A DNA stretch of 64,000 nucleotides from Stomoxys calcitrans (taxonomy: Eukaryota; Arthropoda; Insecta; Diptera; Muscidae): the NCBI RefSeq assembly GCF_963082655.1, contig NC_081556.1:155310559-155374558 (forward strand), in the 5' to 3' direction. Each line of letters begins with the position of its first letter. Position 1 is the first letter of the stretch. Below are positions 46,891 to 58,440 of the stretch, piece by piece. Both the position numbers and the translations under genes were made by a program. The notes beneath the pieces were generated by a model that made no database searches, had not been told where the DNA came from, and saw nothing but the letters and a program-made list of their open reading frames with translations.

Positions 46891-47142
46891 AGGAACCGAG
46901 AAGGGGCAAATTATCACACATCAATGAGTGCTTTCCGATTCAAGTTTAAACTCAATGATAAGGGTACTTTTTTATAGCCGAGTCCGAACGGCGTCCCGCA
47001 GTGCGAAAATTTAGGGAAAATTTTTTAAATGACCATACAAGGCATTGTACCTCGCAAATGTCGCCAACATTAGGAGGGGATAAACACCGCTTTGTCTGAT
47101 GTTCTCGCCAGGATTCGAACGCGTTCAGCGTCATAGGCTACA
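46891..47142 (-). mobile_element. SINE captured inside family C, long version
   Basis: Reverse SINE from 'aggaaccgagaaggggcaaattatcac' to 'ggattcgaacgcgttcagcgtcatagg', without the A-box head. Its left junction, and the family C sequence resuming with 'ggcacgaattcgatatccgc', match the 13841 copy. Confidence 0.8.
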
Positions 47143-47213
47143 ATGGCACGAATTCGATATCCGCATTTAGGGCGAAGTGTCCCCACCCTAAAACATATTA
47201 GACAGTTAAATAA

Positions 47214-47236
47214 GGCGCAGCGCCCGGTTCGGCTAG
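47214..47236 (+). other. Helitron-type 3' terminal hairpin and CTAG
   Basis: Five-bp arms GGCGC and GCGCC surround a single A, then CGGTTCGG and CTAG follow. The next base is T, in line with insertion between A and T. This is inferred from the pattern alone. Confidence 0.5.
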
Positions 47237-48558
47237 TACAATATATATCCCATTGTTTGCAATAATCTTACGATGTATGTGTTTTCTATTTTGACCGCCG
47301 CTTTCATATCTTGTAATTATTCTTTATATTACATAGCGTTAATGTAAATGCAAATTTGCCCATGAACATTCTATTAAGAAACTGTGGGTACAGTGTTAAA
47401 AGACATGAGAAATTCCATTCTGTGTCTAGAGTCTAGACATATTTCATTATTTCTTGGCTGAAAATGTTCTTTACATGTCCTTGCTTATCATATTTCCATG
47501 TTACACCACTTTGTAGTGAAATACGAATAAATTCAATGTCACTGGTATTGCGTGAAACACTACACTCTCCACCCATTTGTCCGTCCTTCAGCCTTTGTCA
47601 ATCATGCATTCATTCACTCACTCACTCATTTTCATACACATTGGGCAATGTCTTTATCATTTGGTAGATGTGTTACGCAACATTCAGTTAGCATCAATTA
47701 ATGGTCAATCAATTCAAATTCATTAATGAAATAGGGAGCTACCATAATAATAATTCCAATAACAACTACAACAACGATAAGCGGCATGTCAAACAAAGTC
47801 TGTCGGCTTTCTTTCACACCACGCCCAAAGAAATTTGTCTGTTGATATCAGCTGTCTGCTGACATTAAAATAAAAATCTTTAACTTTTGAATGGAAATTT
47901 TTGAATCACTCAACAACAATTAAAGCCTTGTATACATATTTCCCAATTTTAGGCGCAAGTTTTTGCTTTAAAGCCTATATATGATTTTAGCAGTTATTTT
48001 GTCTGTTGTTGTTTAAAAAAGTTAAAAAATTATATAATTTTAGGAAATTAGAAAAAATTGTATGCTATATGCCCCTAAAATTAAAGGATGACATGAAACA
48101 TAAAGTTTCGATATATTTTTTTTTTTAATTTTTAGGCTATATTCAATTTTTTTCATCTAAAAAAGCAGAGTATTTTCTTTTATAGCGAAACACTACTGCT
48201 GTTCCATTTTCAGCAGACTTTCTGCTGCTGCAGCAAACATTTTTGCTGTTTTTACTAGCGAATTTTTCCGAGTGCAGACCTTTCAACAAAATTTAAATGC
48301 GTGCGCCATTTTCAATTGAAATCATCAACGAAAGAGAGATTCATTATATACCGCACTTTCAATTGATTCAGCCACTTAGCTTCAGTTAACAAAAAACAAA
48401 AGAAATCTACACAAAAGACATTTCAATAAAAGCTATAGGAAATTCACAAAAAATTGCTTAGCAACAGGCCAATGAACTGACCACTGTAACGGGTCGTTAT
48501 TTTTAAACAAAATAGGAAACATTAAAGATAAAGTACGGTTCTATTGAGCTTCAATTGC
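47237..48558. other. Unassigned intergenic DNA with a CTGCTG-rich segment
   Basis: Near 48195-48260 a stretch 'ctgctgttcc...cagcagactttctgctgctgcagcaaac...ttgctgttttactagc' holds inverted CTGCTG/CAGCAG words. A possible core promoter lies at 48345-48387. No protein was recognised. Confidence 0.35.
48345..48387 (+). promoter_or_regulatory. Possible core promoter without an evident gene
   Basis: TATATA at 48345-48350 is followed by TCAGCC (48368) and by TCAGTT (48382-48387), which match the fly initiator TCAKTY fully or in part. An A-rich leader-like stretch follows. No ORF of note lies downstream before the SINE at 48559. Confidence 0.2.
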
Positions 48559-48860
48559 TGGAGACCAACGTGACGCGGAGGTTAGCATGTCCAAACAGCA
48601 TGACGCCAAATTCGTGGGTTCAAATCCCAGCGTGAACATCAAAAACATTTTCAGTGGTGGTTATTCGCTTACTAATGCTGGCTACATTTCTAAGGTATCC
48701 AGCCATGTTAAAACTTCTCTTCTAAATGGTGTCGCTATGCGGCACGCCGTTCGGACTCGGCATAAAAAGGAAGCCCCTTATCATTGAGCTTAACTTTAAA
48801 CGGACTGCACTCATTGACATGAGAGAGGGATTCCTTACTGGAATGTTCATGGGAAATTTA
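48559..48860 (+). mobile_element. tRNA-derived SINE, near full length
   Basis: It starts 'tggagaccaacgtgacgcggaggttagcatg' (A box partly changed) with the B box 'gggttcaaatccc'. The body has 'cggcacgccgttcggactcgg' and the tail ends 'ctggaatgttcatggg'. Confidence 0.8.
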
Positions 48861-49420
48861 ACAGTTAGTAGTAAACTTCTATTGCTACTGGCAATGCTAC
48901 TGTCACCTAATGGTCAATATTGTATTTTTTTTCTCCTCTAAAAAAGTAATTTGCTCAAAAAACAAATGTCTCATTGACAACAATTAATAAGCAGCCAATA
49001 AAAATGTGTACGAATAAATTGTTCTACGTGTGAATATGATCTGATAATTGCCATTTATTTAGCAACTTTTAAGGCTAATCGCTGGAGGGCCGGCCATCCC
49101 TCTCGTCATTCTGCGAAATATTGATAATGTTTGTTTAATTGGTAAAATTAGACAACATCCTTATCTTTATGTGATCGTATGACTTGGTAGAAATTACAAA
49201 AACACGTTTAGAAGCCCATGATGGTTAATTTAGTCATTCAGTTAGCCTTAGGGTTATCTGTATGGACAGCTGAAATACCCATTTCTTGTTGACGTTGGAA
49301 ACAATGTCATCATTAAAATTGCTATTACAAAGCTAAAATATTGACTTTGCTAATTACTAACATGAAACATCTGTTCTCCGAAACTAACAGCATCATGGGA
49401 AAAGAATAAACAGTAAAATT
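48861..49420. other. Unassigned AT-rich intergenic DNA
   Basis: No gene or repeat was recognised. Confidence 0.4.
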
Positions 49421-49656
49421 TTGCAAATTTTGCCTATGAACATTCCACTAAGTAACAGGGGCAAAGATCTCACATATCAATGAGTGCAGTCCGATTAAAG
49501 GTTTAAGCTCGGCTTTGAACGGCGTGCCGCAGTGAGACACCTCTTTGGAAAGAAGTTTTACACGGCATGGCAGCTCAAAAATTTTGCCAGCATTAGGAGG
49601 GAAAAACCACCGCTGAAAACTGATTTCTGATGGTCTCGCCAGGATTCGAACCCAGA
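49421..49656 (-). mobile_element. tRNA-derived SINE, head truncated
   Basis: Reverse copy from 'ttgcaaattttgcctatgaacattccactaag' to the inverted B box 'ggattcgaaccc'. It ends there without the A-box head. A short internal deletion lies before 'cggctttgaac'. Confidence 0.8.
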
Positions 49657-49917
49657 ATAAACTGTCCCCTAGCAAATAACAAAAAAATCGTTATGTATAC
49701 TCTTCACGGTTGACCAATGATTAAATATTTTTACGAAGGGTCGGTTAGTGTATGGACCTGTATGGAACAAAATTGGATAAAAATTAAGACTTCTAGGGAC
49801 TACAAATTCAAATCTGGGAATCAGCTATTTATTTTTTATGAGATAAGACTTTTGGGATGGCAGCACAGGTTGATAATTATGTCCAAACAGGATCTTTGAA
49901 TTTGAAAAGTGTTCAGT

Positions 49918-50330
49918 ATATTCTGCCGTTGCGTCATGGAGAAACTCACACAAGAGCACAGATTTCAAATTATTATCTCAGGCTCATTTCTGGCGAAATG
50001 GATACATTAACCAGCAAAACTGTCGCATCTGGATGAAGAACAGCCACATGCCACACTTGTGTTACCGATGCTTCCCGAAAAAGCAACACTTTAGTGTGCT
50101 TTATGCGGATGGCGGCATCAACGCTCCTTTTTCTGCAAAGACGACGGAAAGAAACGTCACCCTCACACTATGGCCGAAATGCCCGACTTAGCGCCCCAAA
50201 ACTCAATTTTCAACTTGTTTAAAATCGGCAAAATTGTACACCAATCAATCACAAACATTTATCTGATCATGGAAATCAATTCTACATTGACTGATTCGGA
50301 CCAGTAGAACAGCTGTAAGCTGTCAAATCC
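49918..50330 (+). pseudogene. Mariner-like transposase remnant
   Basis: ATG at 49937 gives MEKLTQEHRFQII, like the N-terminus of a Tc1/mariner-superfamily transposase. The sequence then jumps in another frame to AHFWRNGYINQQNCRIW, the region just after the second catalytic Asp, and on to degraded sequence. More than 100 residues between them are deleted. No terminal repeats were identified. Confidence 0.6.
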
Positions 50331-50373
50331 AACATATGTTTCAGCGGGTGCATACTAAGCAATACCCGTGTTT

Positions 50374-51288
50374 TTTTATACCCACCACCGTAGAATAGGG
50401 GATATATTCATTTAGTCATTCCGTTTGCAACACATCGAAATATCAATTTCCGACCCTACAAAGTATATATATTTCGGATCGTCTTAAATTCTAAGACGAT
50501 TTAACCATGTCGGTGTGTCTGTCCGTCCGTCTGCTGTAATTACTCTACAGGCTTCAAAAATTGAGATATTGAGCTGAAATTTGGCACAGATACGTCTTTT
50601 TGATGTCTTTTTCTTGAACGGGCCAAATCGGACCATATTTAGATATAGCTGCCATATAGACCGATCTGCCGATAAAGGGTATGAAGCCCATAAAAGTTTT
50701 ATTTATTACCCAATTTCGCTGAAATTTGAAACAGTGGGCTATTTTAAGCCTCTCGAATATGGTTCAGATCGGACTATATTTAGATATAGCTACCATATAG
50801 ACCGATCTGCCGATTAAGGGTTTGAAGCCCATAAAAGCTTTATTTTTAAACCGATTTCGCTGAAATTTGAAACAGTGAGTAGTTTTAGGCCTACCAATAT
50901 CTGACCCAATGATAGTTCAGATCGACATATATTTAGATATAGATGCCATATAGACAGATCTGCCGATAAAGGGTCTGAAGCCCACAAAAGCCCTATTTAT
51001 TATCCGATTTTGCTGAAATTTAAAACAGTTGGTAGTTTTAGGTCTCCCGACATCCGCCCCAAATATGGTTTGGACCGGACTTTATTTAGATATAGCTGCC
51101 ATATAGACCGATCACCCGATAAAGGGTCTGAAGCCCATAAAAGCATTATTTTTTATCCAATTTCACTGAAATTTTAAACAGTGAGTAGTTTTAGACCACC
51201 CACCATCCGACCCACATATGGTAAAAATAGGACTGTATTTAGATATAGCTGTCATATAGACCGATATGCCGGATAAAGGGTCTTGAAA
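50374..51288 (+). mobile_element. DINE-like family A element, variant, 3'-truncated
   Basis: It starts TTTTTATACCCACCACCG with 'tagaataggggatatattc', then the head block and 'ctgtccgtccgtctgctg'. Four to five units follow ('agatatagctgccatatagaccgatctgccgataaagggt...aagcccataaaag'). It breaks off near 51288 without the 3' hairpin. Confidence 0.75.
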
Positions 51289-51614
51289 TATAAAATTCAA
51301 CAGTGACAAAATTCAACAGCATAAGTTATCTAATTTTCATCGGATTTGCACAGGTATAAATTTGCATTTGAGTCAATTAAGTGAACGAAATTATGTTAAA
51401 GTAGCTTATAGAAAAACTGAAAAAAAAAAAACATATTGTGACTTCCATAGACTGGAACTTGCGGTATACACGGGGATTCACAAATTACTATGATGTATTG
51501 TGATTATTTTGCGGTATGAATCATCTGCCTCTTCATGCAACTTTACGAGATATTGCATTTTTTCGGGAACAAAGTCGGTGTCCAGTAGAAAAATTTCAAT
51601 AATATGGTGCAAGC
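51289..51614. other. Unassigned intergenic DNA
   Basis: No gene or repeat was recognised. An A run lies near 51420. Confidence 0.35.
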
Positions 51615-51977
51615 TAATTTGAGAGATGAGTTTATATGGGAGCTATATCAAGTTTTGGGCCGATTCATACCACAATTAGCACATATGTTGGAGATCGTAG
51701 GAGAAGTCATTGTGCAAAATTATAGCCAATACGGATAATAATAATTGTCAAATAGATGGATCGGTTTATATTAGGGACTATAACCAAATCTGAGCCGATG
51801 TGGTCCATTTTCAATCTCCAATAACGTACATTAATAAAAAAAAATTCAAGTCGATAGAATATTAAGAAGATCAAAAATATATACACTTTATAGGGCCGCT
51901 CATCAATAGTTCGATGTGTTTTAAACGGAATGTCTAGATAAGAGTACTCCCCATCACACGGTAGTGGGTATAAAACA
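51615..51977 (-). repeat. DINE-like family A fragment
   Basis: Reverse orientation: 'tatatgggagctatatcaagttttgggccgatt', a second unit near 51750, then the head end 'atcaatagttcgatgtgttttaaacgg...cggtagtgggtataaaac'. The microsatellite is deleted. Confidence 0.6.
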
Positions 51978-52213
51978 ACTTTTAAAATATGCAAAACTGT
52001 TGCAACTTTCACAAAAATACAATATATGAAATGCCTTCGATTACCCTATAATACCTTCTTATCTATCGTACATATTTGATTGCCAGGGCTAACAGTTCAA
52101 AGTCAAGGGTGATTCCCTACTTTGCATGTTATGACAGATAACAAGATTAAGAGTATGATATTTCATTGACGTTAATACTGACATCATCTTTTATTAGCAT
52201 GTCTACCATTTGA
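51978..52213. other. Short unassigned spacer
   Basis: No gene or repeat was recognised. Confidence 0.3.
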
Positions 52214-52891
52214 TTTTATACCCTCGACCATTGGATGTGGGTATACTAAGTTCGTCATTCCATTTGTAACACCTCGATATAAGGCCCCATAAAGTGTATA
52301 AATTATTGATCGTCACGACATTTTTGGTCGATCTAGTCATCTCGGTCCGTTTGTCGAAGGCATCCTATCTTTCGAAAGAGTAAAGCTAGCTGCTTGAAGT
52401 TCTGCACAAATACTTCCTATTAATGTAGGTCGGTTGGGATTGTAAATGGGCCAAATAGGTCCATACAAACGAATTCTCCTATTATACTTCTTGAACCTCT
52501 AGAAAGCGCAATTCTTAACCGATTTGGCTGAAATGTTTCAAATCGATGCTTCCTATGACCTTCTACATACGTAGCATGTGTGATCTGCATTGGTCAAAAA
52601 CCTGCTATAGCTCCTACATATTACATCTTCCGATTTTACTTCTTGTGCCCCTGGAGGGCCCAGATGTTTTCAGCTTATGTATCATCTGAATAGGTCAAAA
52701 ACCTGATATATCTCCCATATAAATGGATCTCCCGATTTTAATTTTTGAGTCCATATAGGGCGCAATTTTTATCCGATTTGGTAACATTTTACACAAAGAC
52801 TTCTATAATGATCTCCAACATTTAAACCAAGTATGGCCCAAATCAGTCCATAACCTGATATAGCTTCAAAAACATAGCAATTCATATCCAT
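52214..52891 (+). repeat. DINE-like family A element, 3'-truncated
   Basis: It starts TTTTATACCCTCGACCATTGG with 'atgtgggtatac' and has the head block with a shortened microsatellite and three to four units. It stops at 'aaaaacatagcaattcatatccattat', where the next copy begins. Confidence 0.7.
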
Positions 52892-54030
52892 TATTATACC
52901 CTCCACCATAGGATGGGGGTATACTAATTTCGTCATTCTGTTTGTAACTCCTCGAAATATTCGTCTAAGACCCCAAAAAGTCTATATATTCTTGATCGCC
53001 ATGACATTTTAAGTCGATATAGCCATGTCCGTCCTTCCGTCTGTCGAAAACACGCTAACTTTCGAAGGAGTAAAGCTAGCCGCTTGAAATTTTGCACAAA
53101 TACTTCTTATTAGCGTAGGTCTGTTGGGATTGTAACTGGGCCATATCGGTCCATATTTTGATATAGCTGCCATATAAACCGACCTGGGATCTTGACTTCT
53201 TGAGCCACTAGAGGACGCAATTCTTATGCGATTTGGCTGAAACTTTGTATGAGGTGTTTTATTATGATTGCCAACAACTGTGTTGAGTATGATTCAAATC
53301 GGTCCATAACCTGATATAGCTGTCATATAAACCGATCTGGGGTCTTGACTCCTTGAGCCTTTAGAGGACGCAATTCCTATCCGATTTGGCTGAAATTAAG
53401 CATGACGTGTTTCGTTATGACTTCCAATAACTGTGTCAAGTATGGTTTAAATCGGCCCCCAATCGGATACATCTGTCATATAAACCGATCTTGTATCTGG
53501 ACTTCTTTACCCACTAGAGGGCGCAATTCCTTTCCTATTTGGCTGAAATTTTGCATGAGTTTGTTTTGTTATGACTTCCAACAACTGTGCCACATATGGT
53601 TCAAATCGGTCTATAACCTGATATAGCTGCCATATAAACCGATCTGGGATCTTGACTTCTTGAGCCTCAAGAAGGCCTAATTATTATACGATTTGGCTGA
53701 CATTTTGTATAACGGCTTCTTCCATGACCTCCAACATACGTGTCAAATATGGTCTGAATCGGTCTTTAGCCTTATACAGCTCCCCAATAAACCTATCTCC
53801 CTATTTTACTTCTTGAGCCCCTAAAAGACCCAATTGTTATTCCATTTGGGGGAAATTTTACACATATACTTCTACTGTGGTCTCCAACATTCAATTCACT
53901 TAGCGAAGCAATTCTTTTCTTTTATTCTTTGTTTATCTAAAAAGAGATACCGGGAAAGAACTCGACAAATGCGATCCGTGGTGGAGGGTATGTAAGATTC
54001 GGCCCGGCCGAACTTAGCACAATTTTACTA
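52892..54030 (+). mobile_element. DINE-like family A element, full length
   Basis: It runs from the start TATTATACCCTCCACCATAG to the end 'gatccgtggtggagggtatgtaag' plus TTCGGCCCGGCCGAA and 'cttagcac...ttta'. About six ~150-bp units lie between. With the previous copy it forms a direct head-to-tail pair. Confidence 0.8.
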
Positions 54031-56132
54031 TTGTAGTTTTGTTTTTGCCCATTGCCTAGATTTGATTACTTAGAACAGAGTCTTTAGCACAGCATCCGTT
54101 AGAGTAGCTTGGACGCAAACAGTGTTAATCTCACCCAACCATATCCCTTTATCAAACGTTTCTTCAGTATGATAATCCAAGCGAGTAATACACTTTGAAA
54201 TGAGTAATTTGAGCTCGAACAACCGCCACACAAACAAAACTTAAATGTAGTTTAAATATTTTGTCTAAATCTTAAATGTAATACAAATTAAAACCCAGAG
54301 AAAAAGACTAGATTAATAACATAATCTTCGATAGGAATTATTTGTGTAAATATTTAGCATAGAAAATTCTTTTACCCTCCATTCGGTCGCCTCTAATCTT
54401 ATTTGCTCTCGTTTGGTTTAAACTTGCCCAACGGCATTACTTTGGAGCAAACTTAAGTCATCACCCATCAACACTATCGCCAGAGTTTTGGCATTTTCCA
54501 TGAGAAACATGTCACTGGTTTTACAAGTTTTGTACTAACAATAGTATTAACATATACAAAATTATTAATGTATGCATAAATAATAAATATCATAAAAAAT
54601 TTACAGTACAAACATACTCCTACGAATCAAATGGCAAACTCTGTTAGACTTGTACACAGACCACGTTTTTATTCACATATTTATTCATTTAATAAAAAAA
54701 ATTGATTTCATTCATATCACATCAATTACCACCTTTCCCTAAACTCAGAGAGTTGAGAGCAAAAACAACTTAACATCATATTATAAATAAAAGTTTGTTT
54801 GCATGTTCAGTACAGACTAAGGATGCGAGAGGAGTAAGCCAAGGCCAGAAGTATGCCAAGCGGAGCCGAGTACAGCTTATTGGCTCTTATTTTCATGAGA
54901 AAATTTGTCTATAAAAAAGTGAATGCGAGAATCAGCGCTGTTTGTTTGAGTTATAAAATTGCACACAGGAAATGATTCATCTGATGAAGAGGATTTCACT
55001 TCTTCTAGTGTGATTAATGCATTTGTTAACACCACAGAAATTGGAAAAACATCTTATAACGCTAAAAATGAGTGAATTTGGTCAATTCCATTATTTATAT
55101 AGTGCCGGAAAATTTTTCATTTATCATTTGATCGACATGCATTTTTTTATTTTTAAAACATTAAGGTCCGGAACATAAATTTATCGTGGGAATAATAACC
55201 CCCTCTTAACAAATTTGTTTTTCTCGTACACTTTTTAGGTAATTTAGAAGATATGGCAACAATACACAGCAATCAACAATTGGAGTGTTCACATACTCAA
55301 AAAATTGCACAAACGTTTACGGAAAGTCGTTCGTTTTTCAGTAAGAGAGAGTGTGAGAGCGACAAATAATTGAAAATTTTTAGAATGAGAGGTTGAAAAT
55401 TTCTTTTCTGGACATTTTTTCCCCCACAGAAGTTTTTTAATCTTTTGCTAATTTTTATTGACAAATTGTTACTGGATAAGTACGCGAACACACCATTATA
55501 TTACGCAGCAATCGGTAAACAAATTACAGCTGTTTTTATCGGTACGATAAGTCACCAACCGACACCCATCTGCCGGTTAAGGTTTATCGTTGGGATAAGC
55601 AATAAGCATATATTCAAAAAACTAAATTCCTTTAACCAGAAGAATATCGATAAGATAAATTGTAACCGAACACTGAGAAAAACGGATTAAAAAACATTAC
55701 CACACGCTAAAAATTAAACATCAACAATGCAAACAAGCGCGAAAAATGCTTTGGAACTGTTTTCTCGCACTCAATCAGCTTTGCTCTCCACTCTGCTCGG
55801 CGTTCACTATGTGATCCACAAGCTTATTTGTATTGAATTTCATGTAACCTGTTTTCTCGCACTCACAATCTTTATCGCATTGACCATCTTGGCTCGACGT
55901 TCAGCGCGCACTCTGTTCGCACCCAAGGAGCGACCAAACCAATTTTCTTGAAATTTTCACACAATATAGAACTAAGCCCTCCTGTACTTCTAAAAGATGG
56001 GCGTAATCACCTCATTATCTCAATTGTCGAAAAAAAATCTTCAATTTTCAAAAAATGTTCTTTCAATCTGATTTTAATTCTTATGGTAATGCAAAAACTC
56101 GAATTTGCAAAAAAATTAGGATGAAGCAACCT
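54031..56132. other. Unassigned AT-rich intergenic DNA with small scraps
   Basis: Short family C-like scraps occur at 54795-54830 and 55930-55965 ('accaattttcttgaaattttcaca'). Around 54975-55074 one frame reads NDSSDEEDFTSSSVINAFVN then TTEIGKTSYNAKNE before a stop. It is acidic and serine-rich and follows a possible acceptor 'gcacacag', but was not recognised. The 74-codon frame at 55727-55951 shows no domain. Confidence 0.35.
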
Positions 56133-56255
56133 GGAGGCCATTGTACGCGGGGATTAGCATGCCCGCCTATGACGCGGAACGTCTGGATTCGACTCCTGTC
56201 GAGAACATCACAAAACATTATCAGCGGTGTTTATCCTCTTCTAATGCTGCCATTT
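56133..56255 (+). mobile_element. SINE head fragment
   Basis: The sequence 'ggaggccattgtacgcggggattagcatgcccgcctatgacgcggaacg' and a changed B box 'ggattcgactcc' are followed by 'gagaacatcac...cctcttctaatgctg'. The tail half is absent. Confidence 0.75.
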
Positions 56256-56305
56256 TTTGTAATTTTCAATTGAAAATTATTAAATTCGTTAAATTTTTAA
56301 TTGAA

Positions 56306-57450
56306 TTGAGTAACATCTCGAAATATTCGTCTATGACCCCATACAGCAAATATATTCTCGATCATCTTGACGTTCAGAGTCGACGTACAGACATGGGTAC
56401 GTCCGTCGAAATCATGATTCGGTCGAACGCGTAAAGCTAGCCGCTTGAAATTTTGCACAGATAGATGCAGGTCGTTGGAGATTCCTAATGTGCCATATCG
56501 GTTCAGATTTAGATATTGCTCCCATAAAAACTGATCTCTCGATTTGACATTTTGCCCGATTTGGCTGAAATTTTGTATGCAGTGTTCTGTTATGACTTTC
56601 AACAACTGTGCCAAGTACGGTCCGAATCGGTCTATAACCTGATAAAGCTCCCATATAAACCGGTCTCCCGATTTGACTTCTTGAGCCCAAGACCCCATAA
56701 ATTCATTGTCATGACATTTTAAGTCAATCTACTCATGTCCGTCCGTCCGTCTGTCTGTCGAAAGCATGCTAACTTTCGAAGGAGTAAAGCTAGCAGCTTA
56801 GAATTTGCAGAAATCAGTAGGTCAGTTGGAATTGTTAATGGGACATATCGGTCCATGTTTTGATATAGCTGTCATATAAACCGATGTTGAATCTTGACTT
56901 CTTGAGCCACTAAAGGGCGCAATTCTCAACCGTTTTGGCTGAAATTTGCATGTAGTATTTTGTTATGATTTCCAACAACTGTGCTAAGTATGGTTTAAAT
57001 CGGTCCATAACCTGATATAACCGTCATATAAACCGATCTTGGGTCTTGACTTCTTTAGCATCTAGAGGGTGTAATTATTTTCCGATTTGACTGAAATTTT
57101 GTGCAACGGCTTCTCCTATGACCTTCAACATAAGTGTCAAATATGGTCTATAGCCTGATACAGCTCCCGTATAAACCGATCTCCCTATTTTATTTCTTAA
57201 TCCCCTAAAGGGCGCAAATTTTATTCGAATTGAATGAAATTTTACACAATGACTTCTACTATGGTCTCCAACAATTCAATTCAATTCAATTATGGTCCGA
57301 TCATAACTTGATATAGCTCCAATAGCATAGCAATTCTTTTCATTTATACTTTGTTTGCCTAAGGGAACCGGGAAAAGAAATCGACAAATGCGATCCATGG
57401 TGGAGGGTACATAAGTTTCGGCACGGAACTTAGCACGCTTTTATCTGTTT
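56306..57450 (+). mobile_element. Two joined DINE-like family A copies
   Basis: The first piece (56306-56691) begins in the head block 'acatctcgaaatattcgtctatgacccc' and has two units. A second head ('caagaccccataaattc...gtccgtccgtccgtctgtctgtcg') starts near 56692 and leads through about four units to 'gatccatggtggagggtac' and the 3' tail. Both lack the 5' hairpin. Confidence 0.75.
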
Positions 57451-57586
57451 TTTTTTTTTTCATTTGTTTAAAATCGGCACATTAGTGTTTTAAAAAAATT
57501 ATTCTTCTTTGTCATAAGAAACTTTTTCCAGCCTTCAGTCCACTTTTGGTTCATTGCCCCTTGCAAAAAATTGTATAAATCTAAAA

Positions 57587-58440
57587 AAGTAAGAAGTGAG
57601 AGCGTGCTAAGTTATGCCGGGCCGAATCTTATATACCCTCCACCATGGATCGCATTTGTCGAGTTCTATGCGCAGTATCTCTTTTTAAGCAAACAAAGAA
57701 TATTGAATAAGAACTGATATGCTATTGGAGCTATATCAAGTTATAGTCCGATTCGGACCATAAATGACTGTTAAACATTGTAGAAGTCATTGTGTAATAT
57801 TTCAGTTCATTCGGATAAGAATTGCGATGCAAAATCGGGAAATAGGTTTATATGGGAGCTATATCAAGCTAATGATCGATTTAGACCATATTAGACACGT
57901 ATGTAGAAGGTCATGAGAGAAGCCGTGCGCCCTCTAGAGGCTCAAAACGTCAAGATCCCAGATCGGTTTATAAGGCAGCAACATCAGGCTACGTACCGAT
58001 TTGCGCCATACTTAGCATATTTGTTGGAATTCATAGCAAAACACCTCATGCAAAATTTCAGCAAAATCGGATGAGAATTTGAATCATTCTTATCACAGTT
58101 ATTGGAAGTGATACCAAAATACTACGTGCAAAACTTAAGTCAAATCGGACGAGCGCCCTCTAGAGGTTCAAGAAGTCAAGACCCAAAACTTGGCCGACTT
58201 GGCCCATTTACAATCCCAACCGACCTACACTAATTAAAAGTATTTGCGAAAAATTTCAAGCGGCAAGCTTTATTCCTTCGAAAGTTAGCGTGCTTTCGAC
58301 AGAAAGAGGAAGGACGGACGGACAGACATGGTAGATCGACATGATATATACTTTATGAGGTCTCAGACGCATATTTCGAGGTGTTACAAACAGAATGACG
58401 AGATTAGTATACCCCCATCTTATGGTGGAGGGTATAAAAA
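57587..58440 (-). mobile_element. DINE-like family A element, near full length
   Basis: In reverse it runs from the 3' signature ('gtgctaagttatgccgggccgaatcttatataccctccaccatgg') to the 5' hairpin 'gtatacccccatcttatggtggagggtataaaaa'. Five units and the 'ggacggacggacagacatgg' core lie between. It faces the plus-strand copy ending at 57450, so the two form a large inverted pair. Confidence 0.8.

Larger units (their letters stand above)
45105..47236 (+). mobile_element. Helitron-like family C element, long copy
   Basis: It starts near 'tcaagtgtacacaaagag' and 'tttgttccgtatggactcaaaaacggctaaaccgatt'. Several internal units follow ('ggaaggaaacataggctatataattttt', 'gatcgggacaata', 'ccgccccagccccaaaa', 'caaatgaaaggtatt'). 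A captured SINE lies at 46891-47142, then 'cgatatccgcatttagggcgaagtgtccccaccc'. It ends with GGCGC-A-GCGCC, an 8-nt spacer and CTAG at 47233-47236, followed by T. A hairpin about 10 nt before CTRR is a Helitron hallmark. No helicase is encoded. Confidence 0.6.

Noticed and set aside
56297..56698. 133-codon minus-strand ORF
   Set aside because: It covers DINE-like units only; similar frames recur in other copies.
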